From Dyella nitratireducens (lineage in GTDB: Bacteria > Pseudomonadota > Gammaproteobacteria > Xanthomonadales > Rhodanobacteraceae), in NCBI RefSeq assembly GCF_014642835.1, contig NZ_BMJA01000001.1:1103102-1167101 (forward strand): 64,000 nucleotides of DNA, in the 5' to 3' direction. Below the pieces are notes generated by a model, which did not search any database, was not told the DNA's origin, and saw only the letters and a list, made by a program, of their open reading frames with translations. Within the stretch, counting starts at the first letter, position 1; every line of letters begins with the position of its first letter. Both the position numbers and the translations under genes were made by a program. Shown piece after piece: positions 43,390 through 52,361 of this stretch.

Positions 43390-44583
43390 ATGAACGGTAT
43401 GCCTCTTGAGAACCCCCGCCATCGCATCGCCGTGCTGGCCGACCAGTGCGTGCAATGTGGACTTTGCCTGCCCGTCTGCCCTACGTATGCCCTGGATGGC
43501 AATGAAACCGAGTCGCCGCGTGGGCGGATCGCCATCGCTGCTGCGCTGGCACGGGACCAAGTCTCACCCAGTGATGAGGTGCGCGGGCCGCTAGATCACT
43601 GCCTGGGATGCCTGAGCTGCGAGCGGGTTTGTCCGGCGGGGGTCAAGTATGAGGAGCTGCTGCTGGAGACCCGGACGTTGCTGGGGCCAGCGCCGGAGCG
43701 ACCCAAGGCTTTATTGGGATTGGTGAAACGGCCGAGGCTGAATCACTGGGCACAACGGCTGGCTCGCTGGCCTGGGGTAAGGCAGTGGCTTGCGCCGGCA
43801 CTGCCCAATGCCTGGCGGGCGGCTCTGGCTTTGATGCCCGAAAAGCGCAAAGCAACTCGCAGCACTTCCCCCGTGCCAAACAGCAGAGGAAAAAAAGCCG
43901 GCACGGTGGCGCTGTTCCCAGGTTGCGCGGCCAGCATCCACGACGCAGATGCCGAGCACGCTGCGGAAATGCTGCTCACGGCTGCCGGCTATCGAGTGAT
44001 CCGTCTACCGGCATTCTGTTGCGGCGCGCTGGACCTGCACGATGGTGCCATTCACGAGGCCGAGGCGGCGGCCACGCATCTTCGACAAGCCTGGACAACG
44101 GCAGGAGCGGATTACCTGGTCACGGTCACGCCGGGCTGCCTGAGCACCCTGCGCAGAGCCTTACCGGCGGTGCGCGTAGACGATCCTTATCGCCTGCTCG
44201 CAGAGCGCATCGACGAGCTGGCCTTTCAGCCCCTGCCCGCCCGGTTTGCACTACACGTGCCATGCACTCAGGCCAATGTGGCACGCAGCGACGCGACCCT
44301 GATGACGCTGCTAAAGCGCATCCCCCAGCTGGAACTGAAGCGGCTGCCTGCACCGCCTTACTGCTGCGGGGCAGCCGGCAGCCATGTGCTGCAGTTTCCA
44401 GAACGCGCAGCGCAACTGCGCGAAAGCGTGTTGATGCACATGAAGACGCTGGATGTGCGAGGCCTTCTGTCGTCCAATATCGGCTGCCGATTGCACTTGG
44501 CGGCTGGGCTGGAAGAAACAGCCTCAGCACTGCCTACTCTGCACCCGCTGACCCTGCTCGCGCAGCAATGGATACCGTCATGA
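43390..44583 (+). CDS. GlcF-like iron-sulfur protein
   Basis: A 397-aa protein with two 4Fe-4S clusters near the N-terminus ([12 protein letters not shown] and [12 protein letters not shown]) and two CCG domains (FCCGALDLH and YCCGAAGSH) in the C-terminal half. This layout is that of glycolate oxidase subunit GlcF and related electron-transfer subunits. The glcD and glcE partners are not adjacent, so its physiological donor is uncertain and I give no symbol. ATG 43390 is chosen; 43363 and 43399 are alternatives. Its stop overlaps the coq7 start. Confidence 0.85.
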   Translation: MNGMPLENPRHRIAVLADQCVQCGLCLPVCPTYALDGNETESPRGRIAIAAALARDQVSPSDEVRGPLDHCLGCLSCERVCPAGVKYEELLLETRTLLGPAPERPKALLGLVKRPRLNHWAQRLARWPGVRQWLAPALPNAWRAALALMPEKRKATRSTSPVPNSRGKKAGTVALFPGCAASIHDADAEHAAEMLLTAAGYRVIRLPAFCCGALDLHDGAIHEAEAAATHLRQAWTTAGADYLVTVTPGCLSTLRRALPAVRVDDPYRLLAERIDELAFQPLPARFALHVPCTQANVARSDATLMTLLKRIPQLELKRLPAPPYCCGAAGSHVLQFPERAAQLRESVLMHMKTLDVRGLLSSNIGCRLHLAAGLEETASALPTLHPLTLLAQQWIPS

Positions 44584-45221
44584 ACGTACGTACGCTTACC
44601 CCGCTCGATCGCCTGTTTGCGGGTATTGAACGCGCTTTGGAAACCGTGGCCGGCACACCAGAAGCGCATCGCCCCTCCCCTGCCCACCCCATTGCCGATG
44701 CCGAGCTGGACGACAAGGAGCGTCGCCACGTCGCCGGCCTGATGCGCGTGAATCACACCGGCGAGGTGTGCGCGCAGGCGCTGTACGACGGACAGGCAGC
44801 CTTGGCTCGCCATGAAGAAAATCGCTCGCATCTCTACGAGGCCGCGGCAGAGGAAACCGACCACCTCGCCTGGTGCGCCGAACGCCTGCATGAACTGGAA
44901 AGCCAGCCCAGCCTGCTCAATCCGCTGTGGTATGCGGGCAGCTACGCAATCGGTGCGCTGGCTGCGCTGGCAGGCGACAAGGTAAGCCTGGGCTTTGTGG
45001 TGGAAACCGAGAAGCAGGTGGAAGCGCATCTGGCCGAACACATGAACAAGCTACCCGCGCAGGACGAGCGTTCGAGAGCGGTGTTGAAGCAGATGCAGGA
45101 GGATGAGGTGAGGCATGCGCAGAATGCGCGGGAACGTGGCGGCATCAAGCTGCCGTTTCCGATCCCGCAGATGATGCACGCGACGTCGTTGGTGATGAAG
45201 ACGGTGGCGTATCGGCTTTAA
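44580..45221 (+). CDS. coq7: Ubiquinone biosynthesis di-iron hydroxylase Coq7
   Basis: Hydroxylates 2-polyprenyl-3-methyl-6-methoxy-1,4-benzoquinol, the penultimate step of ubiquinone synthesis. Di-iron ligands are seen in [39 protein letters not shown] and [12 protein letters not shown]. The 213-aa start ([13 protein letters not shown]) overlaps the glcF-like stop as ATGA. An ATG four codons upstream (44568) is also in frame. A strong terminator follows. Confidence 0.95.
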   Translation: MNVRTLTPLDRLFAGIERALETVAGTPEAHRPSPAHPIADAELDDKERRHVAGLMRVNHTGEVCAQALYDGQAALARHEENRSHLYEAAAEETDHLAWCAERLHELESQPSLLNPLWYAGSYAIGALAALAGDKVSLGFVVETEKQVEAHLAEHMNKLPAQDERSRAVLKQMQEDEVRHAQNARERGGIKLPFPIPQMMHATSLVMKTVAYRL

Positions 45222-45245
45222 GTACGCGCTGCGACGAGGCCACAT

Positions 45246-45274
45246 AAAAAAACCCGCCTTTCGGCGGGTTTTTC
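45246..45274. terminator. Bidirectional terminator between coq7 and speD
   Basis: AAAAAACCCGCC, loop TTTC, GGCGGGTTTTT, with A and T runs, lies between convergent genes. Confidence 0.92.
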
Positions 45275-45275
45275 G

Positions 45276-46061
45276 TCACATCAGATTGCGCCCGTGGAAC
45301 AGTTCCTCGATCTCCCGGCGCAATAGCTGCTCGATCTTCTGCCGTTCCTTGAACGACAAATCATCGGCGTGCGCCTCGAACAGGTAGGTATCGAGGTCGA
45401 AGTCCTTGATGTGCATCTTCGTGTGGAAAATGTTTTCCTGATACACGTTCACGTCAAACATCTCGTACTTCTGGCGGATGTGGCGTGCCAGATAGTCCTG
45501 CACCGAATTGATCTTATGGTCGATGAAGTGCTTCTTGCCCTTCACGTCGCGAGTGAAGCCGCGCACGCGGTAGTCACACACCACGATGTCCGACTCGAAA
45601 CTGTCGATCAGGTAATTCAGTGCCTTCAGCGGGGAAATCACACCGCAGGTGGCGACGTCGATGTCCGCGCGGAAGGTCGCAATGCCGTTGTGCGGATGCG
45701 TTTCCGGATAGGTGTGGACAGTGATGTGGCTCTTGTCCATATGGGCTACCACGGCATCCGAAATGGTGTCGCGGCCGAGCTTCTCCACCACCGGCTCCTC
45801 GGAGATGAGGATGGTCACGGAGGCGCCCTGCGGGTCATAGTCCTGACGGGCCACATTGAGGATGTTCGCACCAATGATCTCGGCCACATCGGTCAGGATC
45901 TGCGTGAGACGATCGGCGTCGTACTGCTCGTCGATGTACTCGATATAGCGCTGGCGCTGATCTTCGGATACCGCGTAGCAGATATCGTAAATATTGAAGC
46001 TCAGGGCCTTGGTAAGGTTATTGAAGCCCTGCAAACGCAGGCGCGGGAGGGGTTTCACCAC
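45276..46061 (-). CDS. speD: S-adenosylmethionine decarboxylase proenzyme
   Basis: Makes decarboxylated SAM, the aminopropyl donor for spermidine. A pyruvoyl enzyme: self-cleavage is expected at the Lys-Ser bond of [13 protein letters not shown], and the serine becomes the pyruvoyl group. It is 261 aa from GTG 46061, matching the [20 protein letters not shown] (seen as [10 protein letters not shown]) start of Xanthomonas SpeD; the upstream part of the frame is not conserved. It is divergent from clp across 414 bp. Confidence 0.95.
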   Translation of the reverse strand: MVKPLPRLRLQGFNNLTKALSFNIYDICYAVSEDQRQRYIEYIDEQYDADRLTQILTDVAEIIGANILNVARQDYDPQGASVTILISEEPVVEKLGRDTISDAVVAHMDKSHITVHTYPETHPHNGIATFRADIDVATCGVISPLKALNYLIDSFESDIVVCDYRVRGFTRDVKGKKHFIDHKINSVQDYLARHIRQKYEMFDVNVYQENIFHTKMHIKDFDLDTYLFEAHADDLSFKERQKIEQLLRREIEELFHGRNLM

Positions 46062-46475
46062 GGCGACACTCCATGGCCGGGTCACGGCCGACAGGTGAGG
46101 CGGGTTAGCTACAAGGGTCCCCGCTGATTGAAAAAGCGTGCTGGACCCTTATCCTGCACGCCCCTTGTGTACGGACGATGGCAAAGCGGCCGCCACCGTC
46201 CGGAAGACTGCGAAGTATGCGGCAATTTGGAGAAAAACAGAACCGATTTTTCCGCAGTGCAGCGTTGTCGGCCTAGCAGTCGAGCGTATGGGAGATCAGC
46301 TTCGCAACGCAGGGCTCCGACGGGCTATCACGCCGTCTATGCGATGTGCCTCAGATCATCCCTCTGCTTCACATGTCTTTGCCATAATGCGAAAGTCGCA
46401 GGGGATGCGCATGGATTCAGACCGGGTCGCGGGATGGGCGGCCATTGAGACCAACTCAGCTTGGGGAAAACTTCT
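46062..46475. other. speD-clp divergent intergenic region
   Basis: About 410 bp with no supported gene. ORFs here are short and unlike known families. It must contain the promoters for both divergent genes. I find no consensus Clp site (TGTGA-N6-TCACA) in it, so clp autoregulation is not evident. A TGTGC...TCATC half-match near 46338 is too poor to count. Confidence 0.5.
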
Positions 46476-47171
46476 GTGGTGCAACTGAAATACCAGTTAC
46501 AACAGGCCTTCGAACGTTCACAGGCGCCGCTCGGCTTTGCGCCCGACCCGGCCTCCATGGAGCGTTTCCTTGGGCTCTGCCACCGTCGCCGCTACCCGGG
46601 CAAAACTGCCATCATCCGCCCCGGCGACCCTGCCAACACGCTTTACTACGTGATCGAGGGTTCGCTGGCCGTCTGCACGGAAGACGAGCAAGGTCGTGAG
46701 CTGATCCTTGCGTACATCAGCCGCGGCCAGTTCATCGGCGAAATGGGCTTGTTCGTCGAGCAGGCACAACGCGAGTCGATGGTGCGCACGCGCAGCCCCT
46801 GCGAGATGGCCGAAATCAGCTACGAACGCCTGTTCCAGCTGATGGAAGGCCCGCTGCGCGAAGAGTGCCCCAAGATCCTGTTCGCCATCGGCGCCCAGCT
46901 CACGCATCGTCTGTTGCGCACCTCGCGCCAGGTGAGCCGCATGGCTTTCATGGACGTCACCAACCGCATCTCCCGCACCCTGCTGGACCTGTGCCAGGAA
47001 CCTGATGCGATGAGCCATCCCGAAGGCACGCAGATCCGCATTTCGCGCCAGGAAGTCAGCCGCATCGTAGGCTGCTCGCGTGAGATGGTGGGCCGCGTGC
47101 TCAAGCAGCTCGAGGAGCAAGGGATGATCGATGTGTCGGGCAAGACGATCGTGGTACGTGGTACGCGCTGA
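46476..47171 (+). CDS. clp: CRP-like transcriptional regulator Clp
   Basis: The Xanthomonas-type CAP-like protein. In Xanthomonas it activates virulence and exoenzyme genes and is inhibited by c-di-GMP. The 231-aa protein has a cyclic-nucleotide-binding fold (about 25-145; PGDPANTLYYVIEGS, RGQFIGEMGLF) and a C-terminal HTH (SRQEVSRIVGCSREMVGRVL). I prefer GTG 46476, with GGGGA eight bases upstream, over TTG 46461. A perfect Clp operator lies at 17374 in this window. Confidence 0.93.
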   Translation: MVQLKYQLQQAFERSQAPLGFAPDPASMERFLGLCHRRRYPGKTAIIRPGDPANTLYYVIEGSLAVCTEDEQGRELILAYISRGQFIGEMGLFVEQAQRESMVRTRSPCEMAEISYERLFQLMEGPLREECPKILFAIGAQLTHRLLRTSRQVSRMAFMDVTNRISRTLLDLCQEPDAMSHPEGTQIRISRQEVSRIVGCSREMVGRVLKQLEEQGMIDVSGKTIVVRGTR

Positions 47172-47181
47172 GTTCCATGCC

Positions 47182-47256
47182 ATCGCCCCGGCGAACGCCG
47201 GGGCCTGGCGCCAGCCTGTTCAAAGTCACTGGATCCCCGCTTTCGCGGGGACGACA
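47182..47256. repeat. Paired REP palindromes
   Basis: Two hairpins in inverted orientation: GCCCCGGCG-AA-CGCCGGGGC (47185-47204) and CCCCGC-TTTC-GCGGGG (47235-47250). The second reads on the minus strand as GTCGTCCCCGCGAAAGCGGG followed by GATCCAGTGACTTT, the same family as the element at 21658-21929. It lies between convergent clp and the MarR-GNAT gene and may double as a terminator. Confidence 0.85.
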
Positions 47257-47258
47257 AA

Positions 47259-48227
47259 TCAAGCGAATTTCGCTTCCACAGGCGCTTGGTAAATCATGTA
47301 CACGTCCGCCCGCTCATAGTGCGAGCCGGGTCGTATCGACGGCTGCAGTACAAAGCCGGCCTTCTCGTACATGCGCAACGCCGGCTTGAGGCTGCTGTTG
47401 GATTCCAGGAACAATGTGTGGCCGCCGCGCCGATGGAATTCACCAATGCATGCATCCAGTAGACGCTTCCCGGCTCCCAGGCCGCGGAACGTTTCATCCA
47501 CGCCCATCTTGGTGAGCTCGAAGACTCCCGGCGATTCGTGCAGCAGGGCGCAAGTGCCGATGATCTCTTCACCCAGCCGTGCAAAGAAGATCGCACCTCC
47601 CGGTTGGAGGATGTAACGCTCCGGATCGCTTAGCACCGTGCGATCGATATCTTCGATGCGGAAATAGCGTTCCAGCCATTGCGCGTTCAAGCGGTAGAAG
47701 TCTTCTCGGAGTGCCGGCGCGTAAGGCACGATTTCTAGCGGTGCAACCTTGATCGCGGCATGCTCGGCCAGGATTGCCTCGGTAATGGGACGCTCCTGCA
47801 AGGCACGTTCGCATGCGGCAATCGCATCCAGCAGTTGCGCGGCATGCTCCGCCAGCGAGGTAGTGACGCCCCGACGCACGGCACACCAGATTGGACCGAG
47901 CTCGGCCAGCGATGCATGCGCCTTGTCGGTAAGCACCAACACGGTACGACGGCCATCTGCCGGATCCCTCCGACGCCGCACCATGCCGGCACGCACCAGC
48001 TTGTCGGTGAGCTGGCTTACGGCCGAATGGGTCTGGCCGATGGCGTCAGCCACTTCTGTCACCGAGCTGGGGCCGGTATCCCACAGATACCGCAGTACTG
48101 GCAGCCAGCGGGATTCGATGCGAGCGCCGAGGGTCTGATAAACCTCGTCGGCCGCGCCGTAAAAGTGATCGCTAAGGGCTTTCAGGCGGCTGCCGAGTGC
48201 CAATTTTCCCAGGGATGCCAGATACAT
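47259..48227 (-). CDS. MarR-type regulator fused to GNAT acetyltransferase
   Basis: A 322-aa fusion. The N-terminal winged helix (about residues 35-110; GPSSVTEVADAIGQTHSAVSQLTDKLVRAG, seen as VADAIGQTHSAVSQ, and RRDPADGRRTVLVLT) is a MarR DNA-binding domain. The C-terminal GNAT domain (about 170-320) has VDETFRGLGAGKRLL for acetyl-CoA. Fusions of this kind are known in many bacteria, but the ligand and the acetyl acceptor are unknown here. A near-perfect 20-bp palindrome is just upstream of the start. Confidence 0.9.
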   Translation of the reverse strand: MYLASLGKLALGSRLKALSDHFYGAADEVYQTLGARIESRWLPVLRYLWDTGPSSVTEVADAIGQTHSAVSQLTDKLVRAGMVRRRRDPADGRRTVLVLTDKAHASLAELGPIWCAVRRGVTTSLAEHAAQLLDAIAACERALQERPITEAILAEHAAIKVAPLEIVPYAPALREDFYRLNAQWLERYFRIEDIDRTVLSDPERYILQPGGAIFFARLGEEIIGTCALLHESPGVFELTKMGVDETFRGLGAGKRLLDACIGEFHRRGGHTLFLESNSSLKPALRMYEKAGFVLQPSIRPGSHYERADVYMIYQAPVEAKFA

Positions 48228-48246
48228 GGAGTGGCCTATAGGACAA

Positions 48247-48266
48247 ATACGTAAGTACTAACGTAT
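48247..48266. promoter_or_regulatory. 20-bp near-perfect palindrome, candidate MarR operator
   Basis: ATACGT-A-AGTACT-A-ACGTAT is a palindrome apart from one A/A pair, centred about 30 bases upstream of the MarR-GNAT start. Its size and symmetry fit a MarR-family dimer site, so autorepression is likely (inference). Confidence 0.65.
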
Positions 48267-48313
48267 CTCTGTCAGACTGCGCTCGCAAGCCCCTCCGAAG
48301 CAGTGAGCAACAC

Positions 48314-49015
48314 TCAGTACCACGCCACCCGCGTTACCGTCCTGCCCAGCGCCTTCTCCACTCGCTTGCACAGTTTGGGGGTGCCGTTGACCAGCACCGC
48401 CTCGACGGCGGGCTTGAGCATCGGCATGTCCTGGAAGGAATCGCTGTAAGCCATCCGCCAGGTCGTTACGCCCTTGGCGGCAAGGTTCTGCACCTTGCGG
48501 CGGCCAATGTTGTGCATCTGCAAGCGCATGCCGAACAAACCGGGCTTGAGTTGGGTGGCGACGATGGTCAGTTCGGGCAGGCCCAACTGGCTCAGCAGGC
48601 GTGTCACCAACATCCGCTCGCAGCCGGTGACGACAATCACGTTGTCACCTTCCGCCAGATGCCGGCGCAGCACACTCAGACCAACGCGATAGAACTGGCG
48701 CGGACGGCGCACGAGTTCATCGGCGAAGGCTTCGGCGGCGGCCTGATAGCGCTGCGCACCAAGGCCGCACAGCGCTACGTGGGTGAGCGCCCATGCCGCA
48801 CGCCTGCGGGAAAACACACCGCAAAGCAGCCACCACGGCACGGTCAGCACCGCCAGCACTTTGTAGATCGCCGAGCTGGCATAGCGATGCCGGATGAATT
48901 GCTCGAAGGCGTCGCCCTGAAACAGCACGCCATCAAAATCGAACAGCACCGTGCGGGACGCATCAGCGTCGCCACCAGCATCGGCCGGTGCGTGAGTCAT
49001 TTCCCCTGTAAACAT
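48314..49015 (-). CDS. HAD-superfamily phosphatase (subclass IB)
   Basis: A 233-aa HAD hydrolase. Motif I is DFDGVLFQGD (the first Asp is the nucleophile), a hydrophobic cap region follows (YKVLAVLTVPWWLLCGVF, possibly membrane-associated), motif II VVTGCE, a Lys in GRRKVQNL, and motif IV YSDSFQDMPML. The fold resembles SerB and PgpC-like phosphatases; the substrate is not known. It starts two bases after the trpC stop and is likely part of the trp operon. ATG 49000 is an alternative start. Confidence 0.88.
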   Translation of the reverse strand: MFTGEMTHAPADAGGDADASRTVLFDFDGVLFQGDAFEQFIRHRYASSAIYKVLAVLTVPWWLLCGVFSRRRAAWALTHVALCGLGAQRYQAAAEAFADELVRRPRQFYRVGLSVLRRHLAEGDNVIVVTGCERMLVTRLLSQLGLPELTIVATQLKPGLFGMRLQMHNIGRRKVQNLAAKGVTTWRMAYSDSFQDMPMLKPAVEAVLVNGTPKLCKRVEKALGRTVTRVAWY

Positions 49016-49017
49016 GA

Positions 49018-49812
49018 TCAGTGCGTATTGAACAGCCGCTTCAGTTCCTGCCCGGGATCGGCCGCGCGCATGAACGCCTCGCCGACCAAAAATGCGTTGA
49101 CTCCCGCCTCACGCAAAAGCGCCACGTCTTTAGGCGTGTGGATACCTGACTCGGCGACCAGGATGCGGTCGTACTCCATCAGTTGTTGCAGCTCGAGCGT
49201 GGTTTCGAGCGAGGTTTCAAAGGTGCGCAGATTGCGGTTGTTGACGCCGATCAGCGGTACCGGCACGGCTTGCGCGCGTTCCAGTTCTTCAGCGTCATGC
49301 ACTTCGCACAGTACGTCCAGATCCAGTTCGGCCGCCAGCAGCGACAATTCCAGCAGATCCGCATCGCCCAGCGCTGCCACGATCAGCAGAATGCAATCAG
49401 CACCGATCGCGCGGGCTTCGTATATCTGATAGGGATCGATCACGAAATCCTTGCGCAGTACGGGCAGCGAACATGCGGCGCGCGCCTGTTGCAGGAAATC
49501 CTCGCTTCCCTGGAAGAAGTCCTTGTCTGTCAGCACGGACAGGCACGCCGCACCACCAAGCTCGTAACTGCGTGCAATCGCCACCGGATCGAAATCGGCG
49601 CGGATCACGCCTTTGCTAGGGCTGGCCTTCTTCACCTCGGCGATAACCGCGGAGTCGCCTGCGGCGATCTTTGCTTCGATGGCAGCAGCAAAACCGCGCG
49701 TATCGGGCATGTCCGCCACGCGTGCGGACAATTCCTTCAGCGGCAACTTGGCGCTGCGCTCGGCGAGCTCTTCTGCCTTACGGGCAAGAATGCGTTGAAG
49801 AATGTCGGTCAT
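49018..49812 (-). CDS. trpC: Indole-3-glycerol phosphate synthase
   Basis: Forms indole-3-glycerol phosphate from CdRP, step four of tryptophan synthesis. The 264-aa monofunctional protein (no fused TrpF) has [12 protein letters not shown] with the catalytic Lys, [33 protein letters not shown], and VAESGI. The order is trpE-X-trpG-trpD-trpC-HAD. A 57-bp gap separates it from trpD. Confidence 0.97.
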   Translation of the reverse strand: MTDILQRILARKAEELAERSAKLPLKELSARVADMPDTRGFAAAIEAKIAAGDSAVIAEVKKASPSKGVIRADFDPVAIARSYELGGAACLSVLTDKDFFQGSEDFLQQARAACSLPVLRKDFVIDPYQIYEARAIGADCILLIVAALGDADLLELSLLAAELDLDVLCEVHDAEELERAQAVPVPLIGVNNRNLRTFETSLETTLELQQLMEYDRILVAESGIHTPKDVALLREAGVNAFLVGEAFMRAADPGQELKRLFNTH

Positions 49813-49869
49813 GAGGTTCTGATCGGCATGTATAAGGAAACCTAAGAAGACGGCAAAGCCGCGGCCGGG

Positions 49870-50922
49870 TCAACTCTCCGCCAGCCGCCGGGTGGCCGCC
49901 ACGAACGCGTCCATTTTGGCACGTGCCGCACCGCTGGCGATGGTGGTTCGGGCCAATTCGATGCCGCTGGCGATGCTCTTGACCAAGCCTGCGGTGTACA
50001 ACGCGGCTCCCGCATTCAGGCAGACGATGTCGTGCGGCACGCCATGGCGATTTTCCAGGGCATCCAGCAGCATGGCCTTGGATTCCTCGGCGTTTTCCAC
50101 CCGCAGATTGCGGCTGGAGGCCATGGCCAGGCCGAAGTCTTCCGGCTCCACTTCGTACTCGTGCACCTGGCCGTTGCGCAGCTCTCCCACCAGGGTGGAA
50201 GCGCCCAGCGAGATCTCGTCCATGCCATCGCGCCCCCACACCACCAGGGCATGCTCTGCGCCCAGTGCCTGCAGGGCACGTACCTGGATGCCGACAAGAT
50301 CTGGGTGGAAAACCCCCATCAGGATGTTCGGGGCGCCGGCAGGATTGGTAAGCGGTCCCAAGATGTTGAACAGCGTGCGCACGCCCATTTCCTTGCGCAC
50401 CGGGGCCACCTGTTTCATCGCAGGATGATGGTTGGGCGCGAACATGAAACCGATATCCGTCTCGGCCATGCACTGCGCCACCTGTGCCGGCTGGAGATCG
50501 ATGCGCGCACCGAGTGCCTCGAGCACATCCGCACTACCCGACTTGGACGACACGCTGCGCCCGCCATGCTTGGCGATACGCGCGCCTGCGGCTGCAGCCA
50601 CGAACATCGACGCTGTAGAGATGTTGAAGCTCGATGCCCCATCACCACCGGTACCGACGATATCCACGAAATGCGGATGCGGCGACGTATCCACCTTTGC
50701 CGACAGCTCGCGCATCACGCGTGCCGCACCGGTGATCTCACCCACGGTTTCCTTCTTCACGCGCAAGCCGGTCATGATCGCAGCGGTCATCAGCGGACTC
50801 ACTTCGCCGCTCATGATCTGGCGCATCAGCGCGATCATTTCATCGTGGAAGATCTCGCGATGCTCGATCGTCCGCTGCAGCGCTTCTTGCGGCGTGATGG
50901 TGATGGCGCGCCCCGCCGTCAT
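49870..50922 (-). CDS. trpD: Anthranilate phosphoribosyltransferase
   Basis: Transfers phosphoribosyl from PRPP to anthranilate. The 350-aa protein has [17 protein letters not shown] (PRPP loop), [21 protein letters not shown] and the [12 protein letters not shown] segment, all typical. It is coupled to trpG by an ATGA overlap. Confidence 0.97.
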   Translation of the reverse strand: MTAGRAITITPQEALQRTIEHREIFHDEMIALMRQIMSGEVSPLMTAAIMTGLRVKKETVGEITGAARVMRELSAKVDTSPHPHFVDIVGTGGDGASSFNISTASMFVAAAAGARIAKHGGRSVSSKSGSADVLEALGARIDLQPAQVAQCMAETDIGFMFAPNHHPAMKQVAPVRKEMGVRTLFNILGPLTNPAGAPNILMGVFHPDLVGIQVRALQALGAEHALVVWGRDGMDEISLGASTLVGELRNGQVHEYEVEPEDFGLAMASSRNLRVENAEESKAMLLDALENRHGVPHDIVCLNAGAALYTAGLVKSIASGIELARTTIASGAARAKMDAFVAATRRLAES

Positions 50923-51518
50923 GCGGCGAGCTTTTGCAGCGGCAGGCCCAGGAAATTCCGCAGCAGGTCATGACCGTACTGGGTAAGGATCGATTCGGGA
51001 TGGAACTGCACGCCCTCGACCTGCAGGCTCTTGTGGCGCAGCCCCATGATTTCATCGATGGAGCCGTCCGGGTTTTCCGTCCAGGCGGTGACTTCCAGGC
51101 AATCCGGCAGCGACCCTTGCTCCACCACCAGCGAGTGGTAGCGCGTGGCCTCAAACGGATCCGGCAAGCCGGCGAACACACCCTTGCCCAGATGGCGCAC
51201 GGGCGAGGTCTTGCCATGCATGATCTGCTTGGCGCGAATCACTTTGCCACCAAACGCCTGGCCGATGGCCTGATGCCCCAGGCACACGCCGAATACCGGA
51301 ATCTCTCCGCTCAACTCGCGCAACAAGGCCAGCGAAACACCGGCGTCGTCCGGGGTACCTGGGCCAGGCGAGATCATGATGTGCGACGGCCTCAATGCGC
51401 GAATGCCAGCCACATCCAACGCATCATTGCGCACCACCTTCACCTCCTGTCCCAACTCGCCGAGGTACTGCACGAGGTTGAAGGTGAAGCTGTCGTAGTT
51501 GTCGATCATCAGCAACAT
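50919..51518 (-). CDS. trpG: Anthranilate synthase glutamine amidotransferase component
   Basis: Supplies ammonia from glutamine to TrpE. The 199-aa class-I amidotransferase has the catalytic Cys in [15 protein letters not shown] and the His-Glu pair in GVQFHPES. I chose ATG 51518 ([11 protein letters not shown]): an AGGA lies nine bases upstream of it, while the same AGGA directly abuts the ATG at 51527, which is too close to use. Such proteins can also serve as PabA in folate synthesis. Confidence 0.96.
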   Translation of the reverse strand: MLLMIDNYDSFTFNLVQYLGELGQEVKVVRNDALDVAGIRALRPSHIMISPGPGTPDDAGVSLALLRELSGEIPVFGVCLGHQAIGQAFGGKVIRAKQIMHGKTSPVRHLGKGVFAGLPDPFEATRYHSLVVEQGSLPDCLEVTAWTENPDGSIDEIMGLRHKSLQVEGVQFHPESILTQYGHDLLRNFLGLPLQKLAA

Positions 51519-51683
51519 GGCTGGCATTCCTGGATGGAGCTATGCCGCACTGCGGCAAGGACACTCATTGTGCGCGATGAGATTCGCCCGCGTCATCTGC
51601 TGCGCCGGTATTCGTACATGCCTAACTGTCATGTGCGATGGCGCAATCAGGATGACCACCTGAAATTTCAAATAAATCAAAAA

Positions 51684-52358
51684 CTAAGGGCTTATCAGCA
51701 CATGCCGCGTATAGCTTTCCACGACCAGACTGAAAGGCTGGTTGTTGCCGGTGTAGAGCACCGCACGGTGCTGGAGTACGTGGTCAGGGATGGCCAGCGG
51801 CCTGTCGCTTGAGGGTGGCAAGGGCTTGCCGCTATCCCAACCTTCCGGCAAGGGCGACCAGAGCAGATCGGCAGAGAGCGTCTGGCGACGGAAGTGCAGC
51901 GGCTGGACGACTTTGCCGAATGGCACGTCGGAGGTGTCCAGTTGATGATTCATATCTGCGGTCAGGCGCGCCGGCACGTACCAATTGTCCGCATCCGACA
52001 ACACCACATCTCCACAGCTCAACGCCACGCGTCGATAGCGCACGGGTTCGTCGGGGCCGATGCCGAGCAAGCTGCGGGCACCATCGGGAAGCGGCTTGTC
52101 ATCACCGTGCACGCGATGGGCGACGACCTTCGCCTCGGGCGACAAATGATGCGCGGCACACCACTGCTCCAGCGTCAGCGTGGCGCTTGGATGGCTGAGC
52201 AACTGCGCATTCAAGGTTTGCAACTCGGCCAGCGCTTGCGTGCGGCTGAGCACGCTGTCCGGCCAGGTTGACGACGATTCACGTGCCAGCAAAGGCGATG
52301 CGCATGTCAGCATGACGGACACAGCAAGGCAGCCAACGTCACGAGTGATGCTTCGCAT
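51684..52358 (-). CDS. Exported chorismate-lyase-like (UbiC-type) protein in the trp operon
   Basis: A 224-aa protein with a Sec signal peptide (about residues 1-25; a hydrophobic stretch, then SPLLA). The mature part has VRYRRVALSCGDVVLSDADNWYVPARL (seen as ADNWYVPARL), NHQLDTSDVPFGKVV and VLQHRAVLY followed by PFSLVVESYTRHVL, a pattern close to the UbiC/chorismate lyase fold. Cytoplasmic UbiC makes 4-hydroxybenzoate from chorismate, but export would remove it from its substrate. Its position, three bases after trpE and about 165 before trpG, fits a chorismate branch-point link. Function is not established. Confidence 0.65.
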   Translation of the reverse strand: MRSITRDVGCLAVSVMLTCASPLLARESSSTWPDSVLSRTQALAELQTLNAQLLSHPSATLTLEQWCAAHHLSPEAKVVAHRVHGDDKPLPDGARSLLGIGPDEPVRYRRVALSCGDVVLSDADNWYVPARLTADMNHQLDTSDVPFGKVVQPLHFRRQTLSADLLWSPLPEGWDSGKPLPPSSDRPLAIPDHVLQHRAVLYTGNNQPFSLVVESYTRHVLISP

Positions 52359-52361
52359 GTC

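Noticed and set aside
43785-44580. Long N-terminal extension of coq7 in the same frame
   Set aside because: It overlaps the glcF-like gene in another frame and has no domain; Coq7 homology begins near 44580, where ATG overlaps the upstream stop.
46338-46353. Possible Clp autoregulatory site upstream of clp
   Set aside because: TGTGC...TCATC misses conserved bases in both half sites.
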